The notes: a model not told the origin generated them from the letters alone. Shown: positions 1-6,662, numbered from the stretch's first letter. The stretch: 6,662 bases of DNA from JBILVQ01 sp044370375 (GCA_044370375.1 JBILVQ010000168.1:1-6662); one strand, 5' to 3'. A program made the numbers and translations.

Positions 1-1110
1 CAGTCGCGATGGATAGGCAAAATTTACCTGATCAAAACGCACTGCTCCCAACAATTTATGCTTGTTTTCCTTGTCAGCCTCATGGACAGGCTCAGGCTCT
101 TCTTTGAGTATTTCCAATACCCTTTCTGTTGCACCCAAGGCCTTCTGAATTTGTGAATATTGTTCCGCAATTCCACCAATAGAGGCGCCCACAAAAATGG
201 TGTACATCATGAATTCAATCATGGTACCATGCGTTAATTCTCCTTGTGTTTCCAATCGAACTGCAAACCAAATCAACAAAATAATGGCGCCAAACAAACA
301 AAAGATGATGAACGAAAAAAATGCTCCCCGCGCTTTTCCACCCTTGATGGCAAGGGCTTTGATATCGGCTGTTTTTTTTTCGTAACGAAAGATTTCGAAG
401 AACTCGTTGGTAAAAGCTTTTACATTGCTAATGCCTTGCAAGGTTTCTTCAACAATGGTGTTAGAATCGGCAATGGCATCCTGCACCTGGCGCGATAGCT
501 TGCGAATATATCGACCAAAAATTACCGCCAATACCGCAACAACAGGAATAATGGCCAACATCACACCCGCCAGTTTGATGGAGGTAAAAAACAAAGCAAC
601 AATTCCACCAATGATGATGATCAACTGACGCAAAAATTCGGCAAGGTTGATGGTGAAGGTATCACCAATCTGCGACAGATCGGCAGAAATACGTGAGTTC
701 AACTCACCTACCCTACGACTTGCAAAAAACGACAAAGGCATTTTTATTAAACGGGCATAGGCCGCATTTCTTAACGCAAACAACAGGGCTTCAGTAACCT
801 GCACAAACAAAACAACCCTGAAATAAGAAAACAATGATTGCAGTGCAAACAAGACCAACAACCATATTCCGGTAGTATTGATCATCTCCATCGAAACACT
901 GCCCGAATCAATCAATTTTCCCAACAAGCGGGGAAACACGATGGCCGTGGCTCCTGTTAAAAACAGAAAGACCAAACCCAGCAGAAATTTTCCGCGAAGG
1001 GGTTTGATAAAATTAAAAAGCTGCAGCGCTTTGGCTAAATTCTTTCTGTCAATTTTTGCGGCAGGCATTTCATCGTCTGCATCCTGCTTTTTTCCTTTCT
1101 TTTTAGCCAT
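1..1110 (-). CDS. Type IV ABC exporter (fused membrane and ATPase domains), 3' end cut by the window edge
   Basis: Membrane exporter of the MsbA/multidrug half-transporter type, which would work as a homodimer in the inner membrane and move a lipid or drug-like substrate using ATP. The first 370 residues are visible. A lysine-rich cytoplasmic start (residues 1-41) precedes about six hydrophobic helices near 42-62, 82-104, 158-178, 180-200, 264-285 and 293-313. The family signature of the first intracellular loop is clear (MPLSFFASRRVGELNSRIS, 124-142), as is the linker ALGATERVLEIL (324-335). The ATPase domain has just begun: VRFDQVNFAYPSRL (357-370) contains the A-loop tyrosine Y366. Walker A, the signature motif and Walker B lie outside the window. 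The ATG shares its A with the TAA stop of the upstream methyltransferase gene (TAATG), which fixes the start and suggests translational coupling. The substrate cannot be inferred; lipid A core export is one possibility among several. Confidence 0.93.
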   Translation of the reverse strand, partial: MAKKKGKKQDADDEMPAAKIDRKNLAKALQLFNFIKPLRGKFLLGLVFLFLTGATAIVFPRLLGKLIDSGSVSMEMINTTGIWLLVLFALQSLFSYFRVVLFVQVTEALLFALRNAAYARLIKMPLSFFASRRVGELNSRISADLSQIGDTFTINLAEFLRQLIIIIGGIVALFFTSIKLAGVMLAIIPVVAVLAVIFGRYIRKLSRQVQDAIADSNTIVEETLQGISNVKAFTNEFFEIFRYEKKTADIKALAIKGGKARGAFFSFIIFCLFGAIILLIWFAVRLETQGELTHGTMIEFMMYTIFVGASIGGIAEQYSQIQKALGATERVLEILKEEPEPVHEADKENKHKLLGAVRFDQVNFAYPSRL

Positions 1111-2312
1111 TAATCTTCTTCTTCTTTAATAATCGGTTTCTTGCCGGTCTTCTTGGTTCCACTGTATAATTCATACTTTAACAACCTACATTCAATCGGA
1201 CCGTTGTACAATTCTATTTTGCGTTTAGGATGAAGTCCTACACTCTTCATACCTTCCGGACTGCCGGTAAAAATCCATGCTTCAAATCCTGCATAGTTTT
1301 GTTTCAAATGATTACCCATCGATTTGTACAATGTCCTAATATCATCCTCATTTAAGCGATCGCCATAGGGAGGATTGCTGATAACAAATCCGTTTTCGAA
1401 GGCAGGCTTCTTCTCGGTAAAAGAGGAAGGCTGAACGCGAATATTTTCCTCCAGCCCGCAGGTATTGATATGCGCACGGGCAGCCCTGACGGCACCAAAT
1501 GAAATATCGCAACCCGAAATGGGCGGACAATACTCTTTGATGTTCTCCTGAGCTTTTTCCTTCATTTTTTCGAAGGCAGGAAAATCAAAGCCATGCCAAT
1601 GCATAAAACAATATTTGCGCGGCAAATTCCCCGGAGGAATTTGTCGGGCCATAGAAGCAGCCTCAATCAAGAGGGTACCCGACCCACACATGAAATCAAT
1701 CAATTCACTTTTTTTATCCCATCCGCTGATGGCAATGATTCCGGCCGCCAACACCTCGTTTACCGGTGCCATGTGACCCTCGGTACGGTATCCGCGTAAA
1801 TGCAAAGACGGACCGGTGCTATCTAGCGATATTACCAAACGCTCTTTAAACAAATGAACCACAATGCCGATATCGGTTTTCTCTTTGTTTACCGATGGGC
1901 GTTTGCCGGTTTCATCGCGGAAGGCATCCACAATGGCATCTTTCACTTTTAAAGAAACAAATTGGGAATTATCTACCCACTCCACTTGGTTGACTTTCGA
2001 TTCTATGGCAAAAGTTTTTTCTACTTTAAAAACCGTCCACCAGGGGAAAGCATTCACCACATCAAACAATTGTTGTGCATTGGTTACTTCCGCCTCCAAA
2101 ACCGGCACCAAAAAACGCAGCGCCAAACGCGAACAATAATTGGCTTTATAAAGACCCGGCAAATCGGTTTTGAAAGAAACGGCACGATTCAGGATTTTAA
2201 TATCCTCAAATCCCATTTCGTACAATTCGCGCTGTAAAACCTGTTCTAATCCAAAATGAGTGGTGGCAACAACATTGAAGGGAAGATGCTCCCAGGGCAA
2301 TCCTTTAAACAT
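1110..2312 (-). CDS. THUMP-domain class I SAM-dependent RNA methyltransferase (RlmL/YpsC-like, COG0116)
   Basis: Probable 23S rRNA guanine-N2 methyltransferase, similar to the N-terminal half of E. coli RlmKL (which makes m2G2445) and to Bacillus YpsC. The protein has 400 residues. The N-terminal part, with a THUMP RNA-binding domain near residues 45-160, starts with VVATTHFGLEQVLQREL. The Rossmann methyltransferase follows: APVNEVLAAGII (182-193), SAM-binding motif I DFMCGSGT (206-213), an acidic CDIS (268-271), the catalytic motif IV NPPYGDRL (313-320), and the family C-terminal NGPIECRLLKYELY (370-383). NPPY is typical of methylation of an exocyclic base nitrogen. I chose the ATG at 2312; a TTG six codons upstream (2330) is also in frame but adds only ITFAA. 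The lysine- and glutamate-rich tail ends in a TAA that overlaps the start of the ABC exporter gene. Family is certain; the exact target base is inferred. Confidence 0.93.
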   Translation of the reverse strand: MFKGLPWEHLPFNVVATTHFGLEQVLQRELYEMGFEDIKILNRAVSFKTDLPGLYKANYCSRLALRFLVPVLEAEVTNAQQLFDVVNAFPWWTVFKVEKTFAIESKVNQVEWVDNSQFVSLKVKDAIVDAFRDETGKRPSVNKEKTDIGIVVHLFKERLVISLDSTGPSLHLRGYRTEGHMAPVNEVLAAGIIAISGWDKKSELIDFMCGSGTLLIEAASMARQIPPGNLPRKYCFMHWHGFDFPAFEKMKEKAQENIKEYCPPISGCDISFGAVRAARAHINTCGLEENIRVQPSSFTEKKPAFENGFVISNPPYGDRLNEDDIRTLYKSMGNHLKQNYAGFEAWIFTGSPEGMKSVGLHPKRKIELYNGPIECRLLKYELYSGTKKTGKKPIIKEEED

Positions 2313-2317
2313 AGCTG

Positions 2318-2325
2318 CAAAGGTA
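2318..2325 (-). promoter_or_regulatory. Weak candidate Bacteroidota -7 box just before the methyltransferase gene
   Basis: TACCTTTG matches the Bacteroidota -7 consensus TAnnTTTG at every fixed base and ends five bases before the ATG at 2312. There is no TTG at the expected -33 spacing, and transcription from it would begin at or next to the start codon, giving an essentially leaderless mRNA. It is the only exact match in the 179-bp gap, but short motifs like this occur by chance. Confidence 0.2.
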
Positions 2326-2491
2326 ATCAAGGAGAATGAATAATTGCTTTTGTTTGTACCCTGAATTTAAGGAATTATTGAAGCAGCAATTTCCGACCCT
2401 GATGACCCAATGAGCAGAGAAGCAGCCGCTAAATTTTAGATGCTAGCCATTTAAACGAAATTTATAAAATGCTTATGGATTCCTAATGGGC

Positions 2492-3013
2492 CTATTCCAC
2501 GGTTCCGAATTTACGATTCGAAAATACCAGCGAAAAAATCAACGAAAACAAAAAGCCCATCAACATGGTGCCAACAAAGGTCTTGTTTAATTCAGCCTTC
2601 AAGGTAAAGGCCTCGCGCAACATTTCGCTGTTTTTGGCAATATCTTCGGCCGACTTACCCTCTTTGGCAAAATAAGCTTCGGAGCGACTGATCATCAGTT
2701 CGGCAAAATCAGGTTCTATTTGGGTGCAATAAATGTAACTGCCAATGGTCAGCAAAATAGAAGTAAAAAGAGCTATCAGCAGTCCGCTGCGCATGGCCGT
2801 GCCAAAACTTAGTTTTTCTCCCGCATGTCTTTTTCTTAAAAGAAACATTTCTACCACAATGCAAACACCCAAAACCAAAAGACTGATAGGGCCAGCCATC
2901 AATTGTATAGGAGAACCTTCAGCAGCATACAGTGCCGAAAGAATCATCCATAACAAACCAAAAAGTCCTGAAACAATGCCAAGCAAAAAGCTTGTTCGAT
3001 AGGCCTGCATCAT
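2492..3013 (-). CDS. DUF4199 family integral membrane protein
   Basis: Small inner-membrane protein of 173 residues, of unknown function, in a family found almost only in Bacteroidota. Four hydrophobic helices are visible near residues 8-30, 38-59, 76-97 and 145-165. The stretch LSFGTAMRSGLLIALFTSI (68-86), followed by a tyrosine-containing helix end and EPDFAEL (100-106), is the recognisable family core. Between helices 3 and 4 lies a charged soluble segment (about 100-142) with SRSEAYFAKEGKSAEDIAK. Length is normal for the family. Two ATG codons are adjacent (3013 and 3010) and either may be used; the region before them is A-rich with no Shine-Dalgarno. It sits 102 bp after rho and 179 bp before the methyltransferase gene, both on the same strand, so it may be co-transcribed or have its own promoter. 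No catalytic residues are evident. DUF4199 membership is by pattern recognition and would be settled by a Pfam search. Confidence 0.85.
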   Translation of the reverse strand: MMQAYRTSFLLGIVSGLFGLLWMILSALYAAEGSPIQLMAGPISLLVLGVCIVVEMFLLRKRHAGEKLSFGTAMRSGLLIALFTSILLTIGSYIYCTQIEPDFAELMISRSEAYFAKEGKSAEDIAKNSEMLREAFTLKAELNKTFVGTMLMGFLFSLIFSLVFSNRKFGTVE

Positions 3014-3047
3014 GTTTTTTTCAATGGCAGAAAAAAATCCGACTTCT

Positions 3048-3079
3048 CCTTGTATCCTTTAAAAACCAGAGATACGAGG
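3048..3079. other. Possible stem-loop in the rho to DUF4199 gap
   Basis: CCTTGTATC (3048-3056) and GATACGAGG (3071-3079) form a nine-pair stem with a 14-base loop. As plus-strand RNA one pair is G-U; as minus-strand RNA, the expected transcript, that position is a C-A mismatch. On the minus strand a run of seven T follows about ten bases after the stem, so it is a poor fit to an intrinsic terminator for rho. It could be a degenerate terminator, a leader structure for the DUF4199 gene, or chance. Confidence 0.3.
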
Positions 3080-3115
3080 TGCCTGAGGGATTCATTTTAA
3101 CTGCCCTTTTATGGT

Positions 3116-5098
3116 TTAAGAGTTCATTGAAATTAAAAACTCTTCGTTCGATTGGGTATTTCTCATTCGGTCGCGCATAAATTCCATGGCTTCCAGCGGA
3201 GTCATATCGGCCAGGTGATTTCTTAAAATCCACAAGCGTTGCAAAGTTTCTTTATCCACCAAAAGATCATCCCTACGCGTGCTGGAGGCAACAATGTCGA
3301 TGGCCGGGAATATCCGTTTGTTCGCAATCTTACGCTCCAGTTGTAATTCACTGTTGCCGGTTCCTTTAAACTCTTCGAAAATAACCTCATCCATTTTTGA
3401 ACCGGTTTCGGTCAAGGCTGTGGCGAGGATAGTAAGGGAACCTCCATTTTCAATTTTTCTTGCAGAACCAAAAAAGCGCTTGGGTTTGTGCAATGCATTG
3501 GCATCTACACCACCCGATAATACCTTTCCTGAAGCAGGCTGAACGGTATTGTAGGCACGGGCCAAACGCGTGATGGAGTCTAACAAAATAACCACATCAT
3601 GTCCGCATTCAACCAAACGTTTTGCTTTTTCTAATACAATGTTGGCAATCTTTACATGTCGATCGGCAGGCTCATCGAAGGTAGAGGAGATCACCTCCGC
3701 TTTAACGCTGCGGGCCATATCTGTAACCTCTTCCGGACGTTCATCTACCAGCAAAATAATCAAATAAACTTCTGGATGATTATAGGCGATAGCATTGGCA
3801 ATTTCCTTTAACAATACCGTTTTACCGGTTTTAGGTTGTGCAACAATTAAACCACGCTGACCTTTACCTATGGGTGTAAATAAATCAACCACCCTGGAGC
3901 TCATGCTGCTGCTGGGGTGCCCTGTTAACTTAAATTTTTCGTACGGAAAAAGCGGAGTTAAAAAATCGAATGGAACACGGTCGCGCACATAGGATGGCTC
4001 TCTTCCGTTGATGCTTTCAACTTTAATAAGCGGAAAATATTTTTCTCCTTCTCTGGGTGGACGAACGCTTCCACGCACTGTATCACCGGTCTTTAGACCA
4101 ATCATTTTAATTTGCTGCTGCGATACATAAACATCATCAGGAGAATTCAAATAGTTATAATCGGCAGAACGTAAAAATCCATAACCATCCGACATAATTT
4201 CTAAAACCCCTTCGCAGGAAACAATGTTATCGAAATTATACAAGGGCTCTTGTGGTGGTTTACGTTCAAATCGTTGTTGACGATTTTGCTGAAATCCTTG
4301 TTGCCCACCCTGTTGTTGGCTTTGTTGATTTTGCTGAAATCCTTGCTGCCCGCCCTGTTGAGGAGGATTATTTCCATAAGGGCGTGAAGGCTGCCCTTGG
4401 TTTTGCTGTTGTTGTTGACCTTGTTGAATTGGCGGCCCCTGCTGTTCATCACGGGTTCTTTCAGGCCTTGAAAAAGGTTCGCGCTGAAAATTCTGGCGTT
4501 CCCTGAATCCTTGCTGAACCGGCGGTACACTGCCTGTTAAAGGTTTCACAGGCTCTTGAACAAGCGGCTGAGTGGGTGTAACACCATCATTCTTGCCGGT
4601 TGTTTCTTCCTGTGCATCTGCGGAATCATCATCGTCATCATCCTCCTCATCGGCATCATCCTCATTGGTTACCAAAGGTAGCTCTTGCTGAATAGCTGCT
4701 TTTTCCCTTTCCTTTAAAATCTCCTGTTCGCGCAACTCATCAAGACTTGATTCGGCAGCAAAATCTAAAATAGGATCATTGTCCACAGGAACATTACCAG
4801 GCTTGCGACCTCGGGGTGTTCTTTTGGTGGTTTCGGCAATGGGCGGTGGCGTTTTTATGCTACCCGGCTGACTGCTGCCAACGGGTGTTTTGTCGGTTTC
4901 TGTTACTGTTGCCGAGGTTCCTGCAGCACGAGGTCTTCTCGCCCTTGATGGTGCAACCGTTTCTTTTTTACCTGACAATAGAATTTGTTCAATCAGCTCC
5001 TGCTTTTTTAAGCTTTCGCTATTGGGAATTTTAAGCTCGCTGGCAATGGTTCTAAGTTCATTGACCAACTTACCGCTTAATTCAGCGCTTGTAAACAT
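3116..5098 (-). CDS. rho: Transcription termination factor Rho with a long disordered Gln-rich N-terminal insertion
   Basis: Hexameric RNA-dependent ATPase/helicase that ends transcription in the cytoplasm. The product has 660 residues against 419 in E. coli. Order: helical Rho N-terminal (SAP-like) domain 1-45; low-complexity insertion about 47-285; RNA-binding cold-shock-like domain from about 290 (GVLEIMSDGYGFLR, 297-310); RecA-type ATPase from about 375. The ATPase has Walker A QPKTGKT (421-427), DERPEEV (452-458), Walker B LLDSITRLARAYN (505-517), the Q-loop in GKVLSGGVDANALHKPKRFF (524-543), the R-loop EEFKGTGN (575-582) and STRRDD (606-611) with the probable arginine finger. The serine matching E. 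coli S266, a bicyclomycin contact, is present (S508). The insertion has basic patches, an acidic run (146-158) and Gln/Gly/Asn-rich sequence (194-276). The frame is open upstream to a TTG at 5203, but the 35 added residues are not Rho-like, whereas MFTSAELSGKLVNELRTIAS matches the family start. It is divergent from the C25 peptidase gene. Autoregulation is known for rho elsewhere; no attenuator is evident here. Confidence 0.98.
   Translation of the reverse strand: MFTSAELSGKLVNELRTIASELKIPNSESLKKQELIEQILLSGKKETVAPSRARRPRAAGTSATVTETDKTPVGSSQPGSIKTPPPIAETTKRTPRGRKPGNVPVDNDPILDFAAESSLDELREQEILKEREKAAIQQELPLVTNEDDADEEDDDDDDSADAQEETTGKNDGVTPTQPLVQEPVKPLTGSVPPVQQGFRERQNFQREPFSRPERTRDEQQGPPIQQGQQQQQNQGQPSRPYGNNPPQQGGQQGFQQNQQSQQQGGQQGFQQNRQQRFERKPPQEPLYNFDNIVSCEGVLEIMSDGYGFLRSADYNYLNSPDDVYVSQQQIKMIGLKTGDTVRGSVRPPREGEKYFPLIKVESINGREPSYVRDRVPFDFLTPLFPYEKFKLTGHPSSSMSSRVVDLFTPIGKGQRGLIVAQPKTGKTVLLKEIANAIAYNHPEVYLIILLVDERPEEVTDMARSVKAEVISSTFDEPADRHVKIANIVLEKAKRLVECGHDVVILLDSITRLARAYNTVQPASGKVLSGGVDANALHKPKRFFGSARKIENGGSLTILATALTETGSKMDEVIFEEFKGTGNSELQLERKIANKRIFPAIDIVASSTRRDDLLVDKETLQRLWILRNHLADMTPLEAMEFMRDRMRNTQSNEEFLISMNS
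4282..4360 (-). repeat. Two tandem copies of an imperfect 34-bp repeat (45-bp period) inside rho
   Basis: Copies at 4282-4315 and 4327-4360 differ at 2 of 34 bases, both at third codon positions. The offset is 45 bp, exactly 15 codons, so the frame is kept. Each encodes QQGGQQGFQQN in the disordered part of Rho (residues about 247-272). The period and high identity point to a recent in-frame duplication or slippage event, and copy number may differ between strains. Confidence 0.85.
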
Positions 5099-5315
5099 GC
5101 AATAATAAGAATGATGAGAATGGTGTTTCGATACAAAATGTTGGGGAGAAATTTTCAAAAGAGACAAACGATATGGTGTCTCTAATCTCGAATGAGAGCA
5201 CAATGATACGTTTTTTTTTTATTCTGCAAAAATCCCTTTTTTTTTCTCCTTTTTTTTTCTTCAAATGCTTTTTTATATCTTAGACGAATATTTATCCTGC
5301 TGAAAATCAAAGATC
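5099..5315. promoter_or_regulatory. Divergent intergenic region between rho and the C25 peptidase gene, with three long T tracts
   Basis: This 217-bp AT-rich spacer must hold the start signals for both divergent genes. On the plus strand it contains T runs of 10 (5211-5220), 9 (5237-5245) and 9 (5250-5258) bases, plus a run of 6 (5269-5274). For rightward transcription the best match to the Bacteroidota -7 element TAnnTTTG is TATCTTAG (5276-5283), 7 of 8 with no clear -33 TTG. For leftward transcription, TATCGTTTG (minus strand, 5173-5165) has the right halves but one extra base between them. Neither match is strong. A TTG-initiated frame of 60 codons crosses the spacer on the minus strand, but it looks like chance. 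Confidence 0.5.
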
Positions 5316-6662
5316 ATGCGCACTATTTTCCATTTGCTAGCCTCATTTCTTGTTCTTGTTTCTTTTTCATGGAAAGGTTTAGCACAAACCCAACTATTAT
5401 CCGAAGTTCCCGGCACAAGGATAATTCTTCAACACCAGCTTCCTTCTTTTCAATTGGTTAACCTTCCCAACGGAAAGCAAAAAATTGATGCCAAAGGAAT
5501 GATGGCCCATTTAAGCAAAGGCATGCCTGAAACCTGGTACAGCAGCGAATCACTCTTGCTAGGACCCGATGGAAACTGGACCGCAACGGTGATTGATTCT
5601 ACCTTTACCGATATTCCAAATGTAGATTTAATACCGGCCAAAGGAAATATTAAAAGACCCATCAATCCGGCCAATGTACCCTATACTTACGGACCGGCCT
5701 ACCAAAGCAATCAATTCTTTCCGGCACAAACCATTCGCCTCGGAACTCCTTATATTATGCGTTCGGCAAGAGGTGCAGCGCTTCAAATTAACGCCTTCCG
5801 CTATAACCCGGTTACCAAAGTTTTAAGGGTATATTCTTCTCTGACCATAAAAATGGAAAAAACAACCCTTAGCGGAACCAATCCATTGCCCCAATACCTT
5901 GTTAATTTACCACTCAGCAATGAATGGAAAGAAATCATGAACCGCCAATTCTTGAATGGAAGCTCCTATACGAAATATTCACCCTTAAGCGATGAAGGTT
6001 CAATGCTGATTGTGTGTCACAATGATCCTGCATTCCTTAGTGCCATGCAGCCTTTTGTAGCATGGAAAACACAAAGAGGGATGAAGGTAGAAATGATAGA
6101 TTATAGCACCGCAGGTGGAACTCCGGCAGGCTTAAAAAGTTATATTCAAAATAATTTTCCTACAGAGGCATGGACCTTTGTGCTATTGGTTGGCGATGCA
6201 CCACAAATCAGTCCGATGTATATTACCTCAGGACCGAGCGATAACGATTATGCTTACCTTGCCGGTAACGATGCTTATCCCGAATTGTTGATGGGCAGGT
6301 TCTCTGCCGAAACAGCCGCAGAAGTGAGCACCATGGTTGAAAAATCTATTTGGTATGAACGCGACATTTCTTCCTCCGCTACCTGGTTGTCGAATGCCAT
6401 TTGCATCGCCTCCGATGAAGGACCTGGTGATGACAACCAAATGGATTGGGAACATTCCCGTGGGTTGGGTACTGTTTTAAATGCAGCAACCTATACCGGA
6501 ATTCACGAATTGTTTGATGGTAACCATGGTGGCCTAGACGATGCCTCCAACCCCAACCCCGCTGAAGTTACCGCTATCCTTGAAGGAAATGGTGCCGGCT
6601 TAATCAATTATACCGGCCATGGCAGCAATGCCTCCATTGTTACCTCAGGGTTTTCTAATGGA
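5316..6662 (+). CDS. Secreted gingipain-family (C25) cysteine peptidase, 3' end cut by the window edge
   Basis: Probable secreted or surface cysteine endopeptidase related to Porphyromonas gingipains; 449 codons are visible without a stop. A signal peptide spans residues 1-23 (basic MR, hydrophobic FHLLASFLVLVSF, then GLA before Q24). An N-terminal propeptide-like beta domain (about 24-220) includes GPAYQSNQFFP (126-136), PYIMRSARG (145-153) and FRYNPVTKVLRVYSSLTIKM (161-180). The catalytic domain begins near MLIVCHNDPAF (230-240) and carries FVLLVGDAP (288-296), SDNDYAYLAGND (308-319), YPELLMGRFSAE (321-332) and INYTGHGSNAS (430-440) with the putative catalytic H435. In R-gingipain RgpB the histidine is at nearly the same precursor position, and the catalytic cysteine follows about 33 residues later, so here it should lie just outside the window. 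Such proteins are usually type IX secretion cargo, but the C-terminal sorting domain cannot be seen. The ATG at 5316 starts directly at the signal peptide; the A-rich upstream has no good Shine-Dalgarno. Confidence 0.92.
   Translation, partial: MRTIFHLLASFLVLVSFSWKGLAQTQLLSEVPGTRIILQHQLPSFQLVNLPNGKQKIDAKGMMAHLSKGMPETWYSSESLLLGPDGNWTATVIDSTFTDIPNVDLIPAKGNIKRPINPANVPYTYGPAYQSNQFFPAQTIRLGTPYIMRSARGAALQINAFRYNPVTKVLRVYSSLTIKMEKTTLSGTNPLPQYLVNLPLSNEWKEIMNRQFLNGSSYTKYSPLSDEGSMLIVCHNDPAFLSAMQPFVAWKTQRGMKVEMIDYSTAGGTPAGLKSYIQNNFPTEAWTFVLLVGDAPQISPMYITSGPSDNDYAYLAGNDAYPELLMGRFSAETAAEVSTMVEKSIWYERDISSSATWLSNAICIASDEGPGDDNQMDWEHSRGLGTVLNAATYTGIHELFDGNHGGLDDASNPNPAEVTAILEGNGAGLINYTGHGSNASIVTSGFSNG

Noticed and set aside
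197..628. Overlapping plus-strand frames opposite the ABC exporter
   Set aside because: They are antisense to a strongly supported coding frame and resemble no known protein.
1593..2237. Plus-strand frames of 68-91 codons opposite the methyltransferase gene
   Set aside because: Antisense shadows of a gene whose catalytic motifs and full length are intact.
3014..3115. Intrinsic terminator for rho
   Set aside because: The only notable stem has a mismatch in the transcribed strand and the T run is too far from it, so it is listed only as a possible stem-loop.
4201..4530. A 109-codon minus-strand frame inside the Gln-rich part of rho
   Set aside because: It is a shifted reading of the repetitive rho sequence, rich in Asn/Lys/Ser from CAA/CAG repeats; the rho frame is clearly the coding one.
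5099..5203. N-terminal extension of Rho to a TTG at 5203 (35 extra residues)
   Set aside because: The extension is not Rho-like, and the ATG at 5098 starts exactly at the expected family N-terminus.
5082..5264. A 60-codon minus-strand frame (TTG start, KKKKGEKKRDF...) overlapping the rho start, as a possible rho leader peptide
   Set aside because: Its lysine-rich start is just the translated A tracts, the start codon is TTG, and the rest has no protein-like pattern. No evidence beyond position.
5450..6455. Minus-strand frames of 74 and 75 codons opposite the C25 peptidase gene
   Set aside because: Antisense to a continuous 449-codon frame with clear family motifs; composition is not protein-like.
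1..6662. tRNA, rRNA, CRISPR array, insertion sequence ends, or defence/mobile system
   Set aside because: No cloverleaf, regularly spaced repeats, transposase motifs or terminal inverted repeats were seen on either strand by reading.

Overview
The window looks like a chromosomal segment of a Bacteroidota (Bacteroidetes) bacterium. The evidence is a DUF4199 membrane protein, a transcription terminator Rho with a very long glutamine-rich N-terminal insertion, a gingipain-type (C25) secreted peptidase, and gene starts without convincing Shine-Dalgarno sequences. The genus cannot be read from the sequence. No RNA gene, insertion sequence, prophage, CRISPR array or other mobile element was seen, and all five genes have intact frames.

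Four genes lie on the minus strand, so in transcription order they read from right to left. rho (5098-3116) comes first, then a four-helix DUF4199 membrane protein (3013-2492). A THUMP-domain RNA methyltransferase of the RlmL/YpsC kind (2312-1110) follows, and last is a type IV ABC exporter (1110 to the left edge, cut at the start of its ATPase domain). The methyltransferase and exporter share one base in a TAATG stop/start overlap and are probably translationally coupled. The gaps after rho (102 bp) and after the DUF4199 gene (179 bp) are long enough to hold separate promoters, so one four-gene operon is possible but not shown.

On the plus strand, diverging from rho, a signal-peptide-bearing gingipain-family cysteine peptidase starts at 5316 and runs off the right edge just after its catalytic-histidine motif. 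The 217-bp intergenic region between it and rho carries three long T tracts (10, 9 and 9 bases) and presumably promoters for both directions.

The genes do not form one obvious pathway: they cover transcription termination, rRNA modification, membrane export and secreted proteolysis. The most notable element is the roughly 240-residue low-complexity insertion in Rho, with basic, acidic and Gln/Gly/Asn-rich blocks and an internal 45-bp-period repeat. It resembles the disordered Rho insertion linked to phase separation in Bacteroides. I found no convincing sign of a wholly new system.
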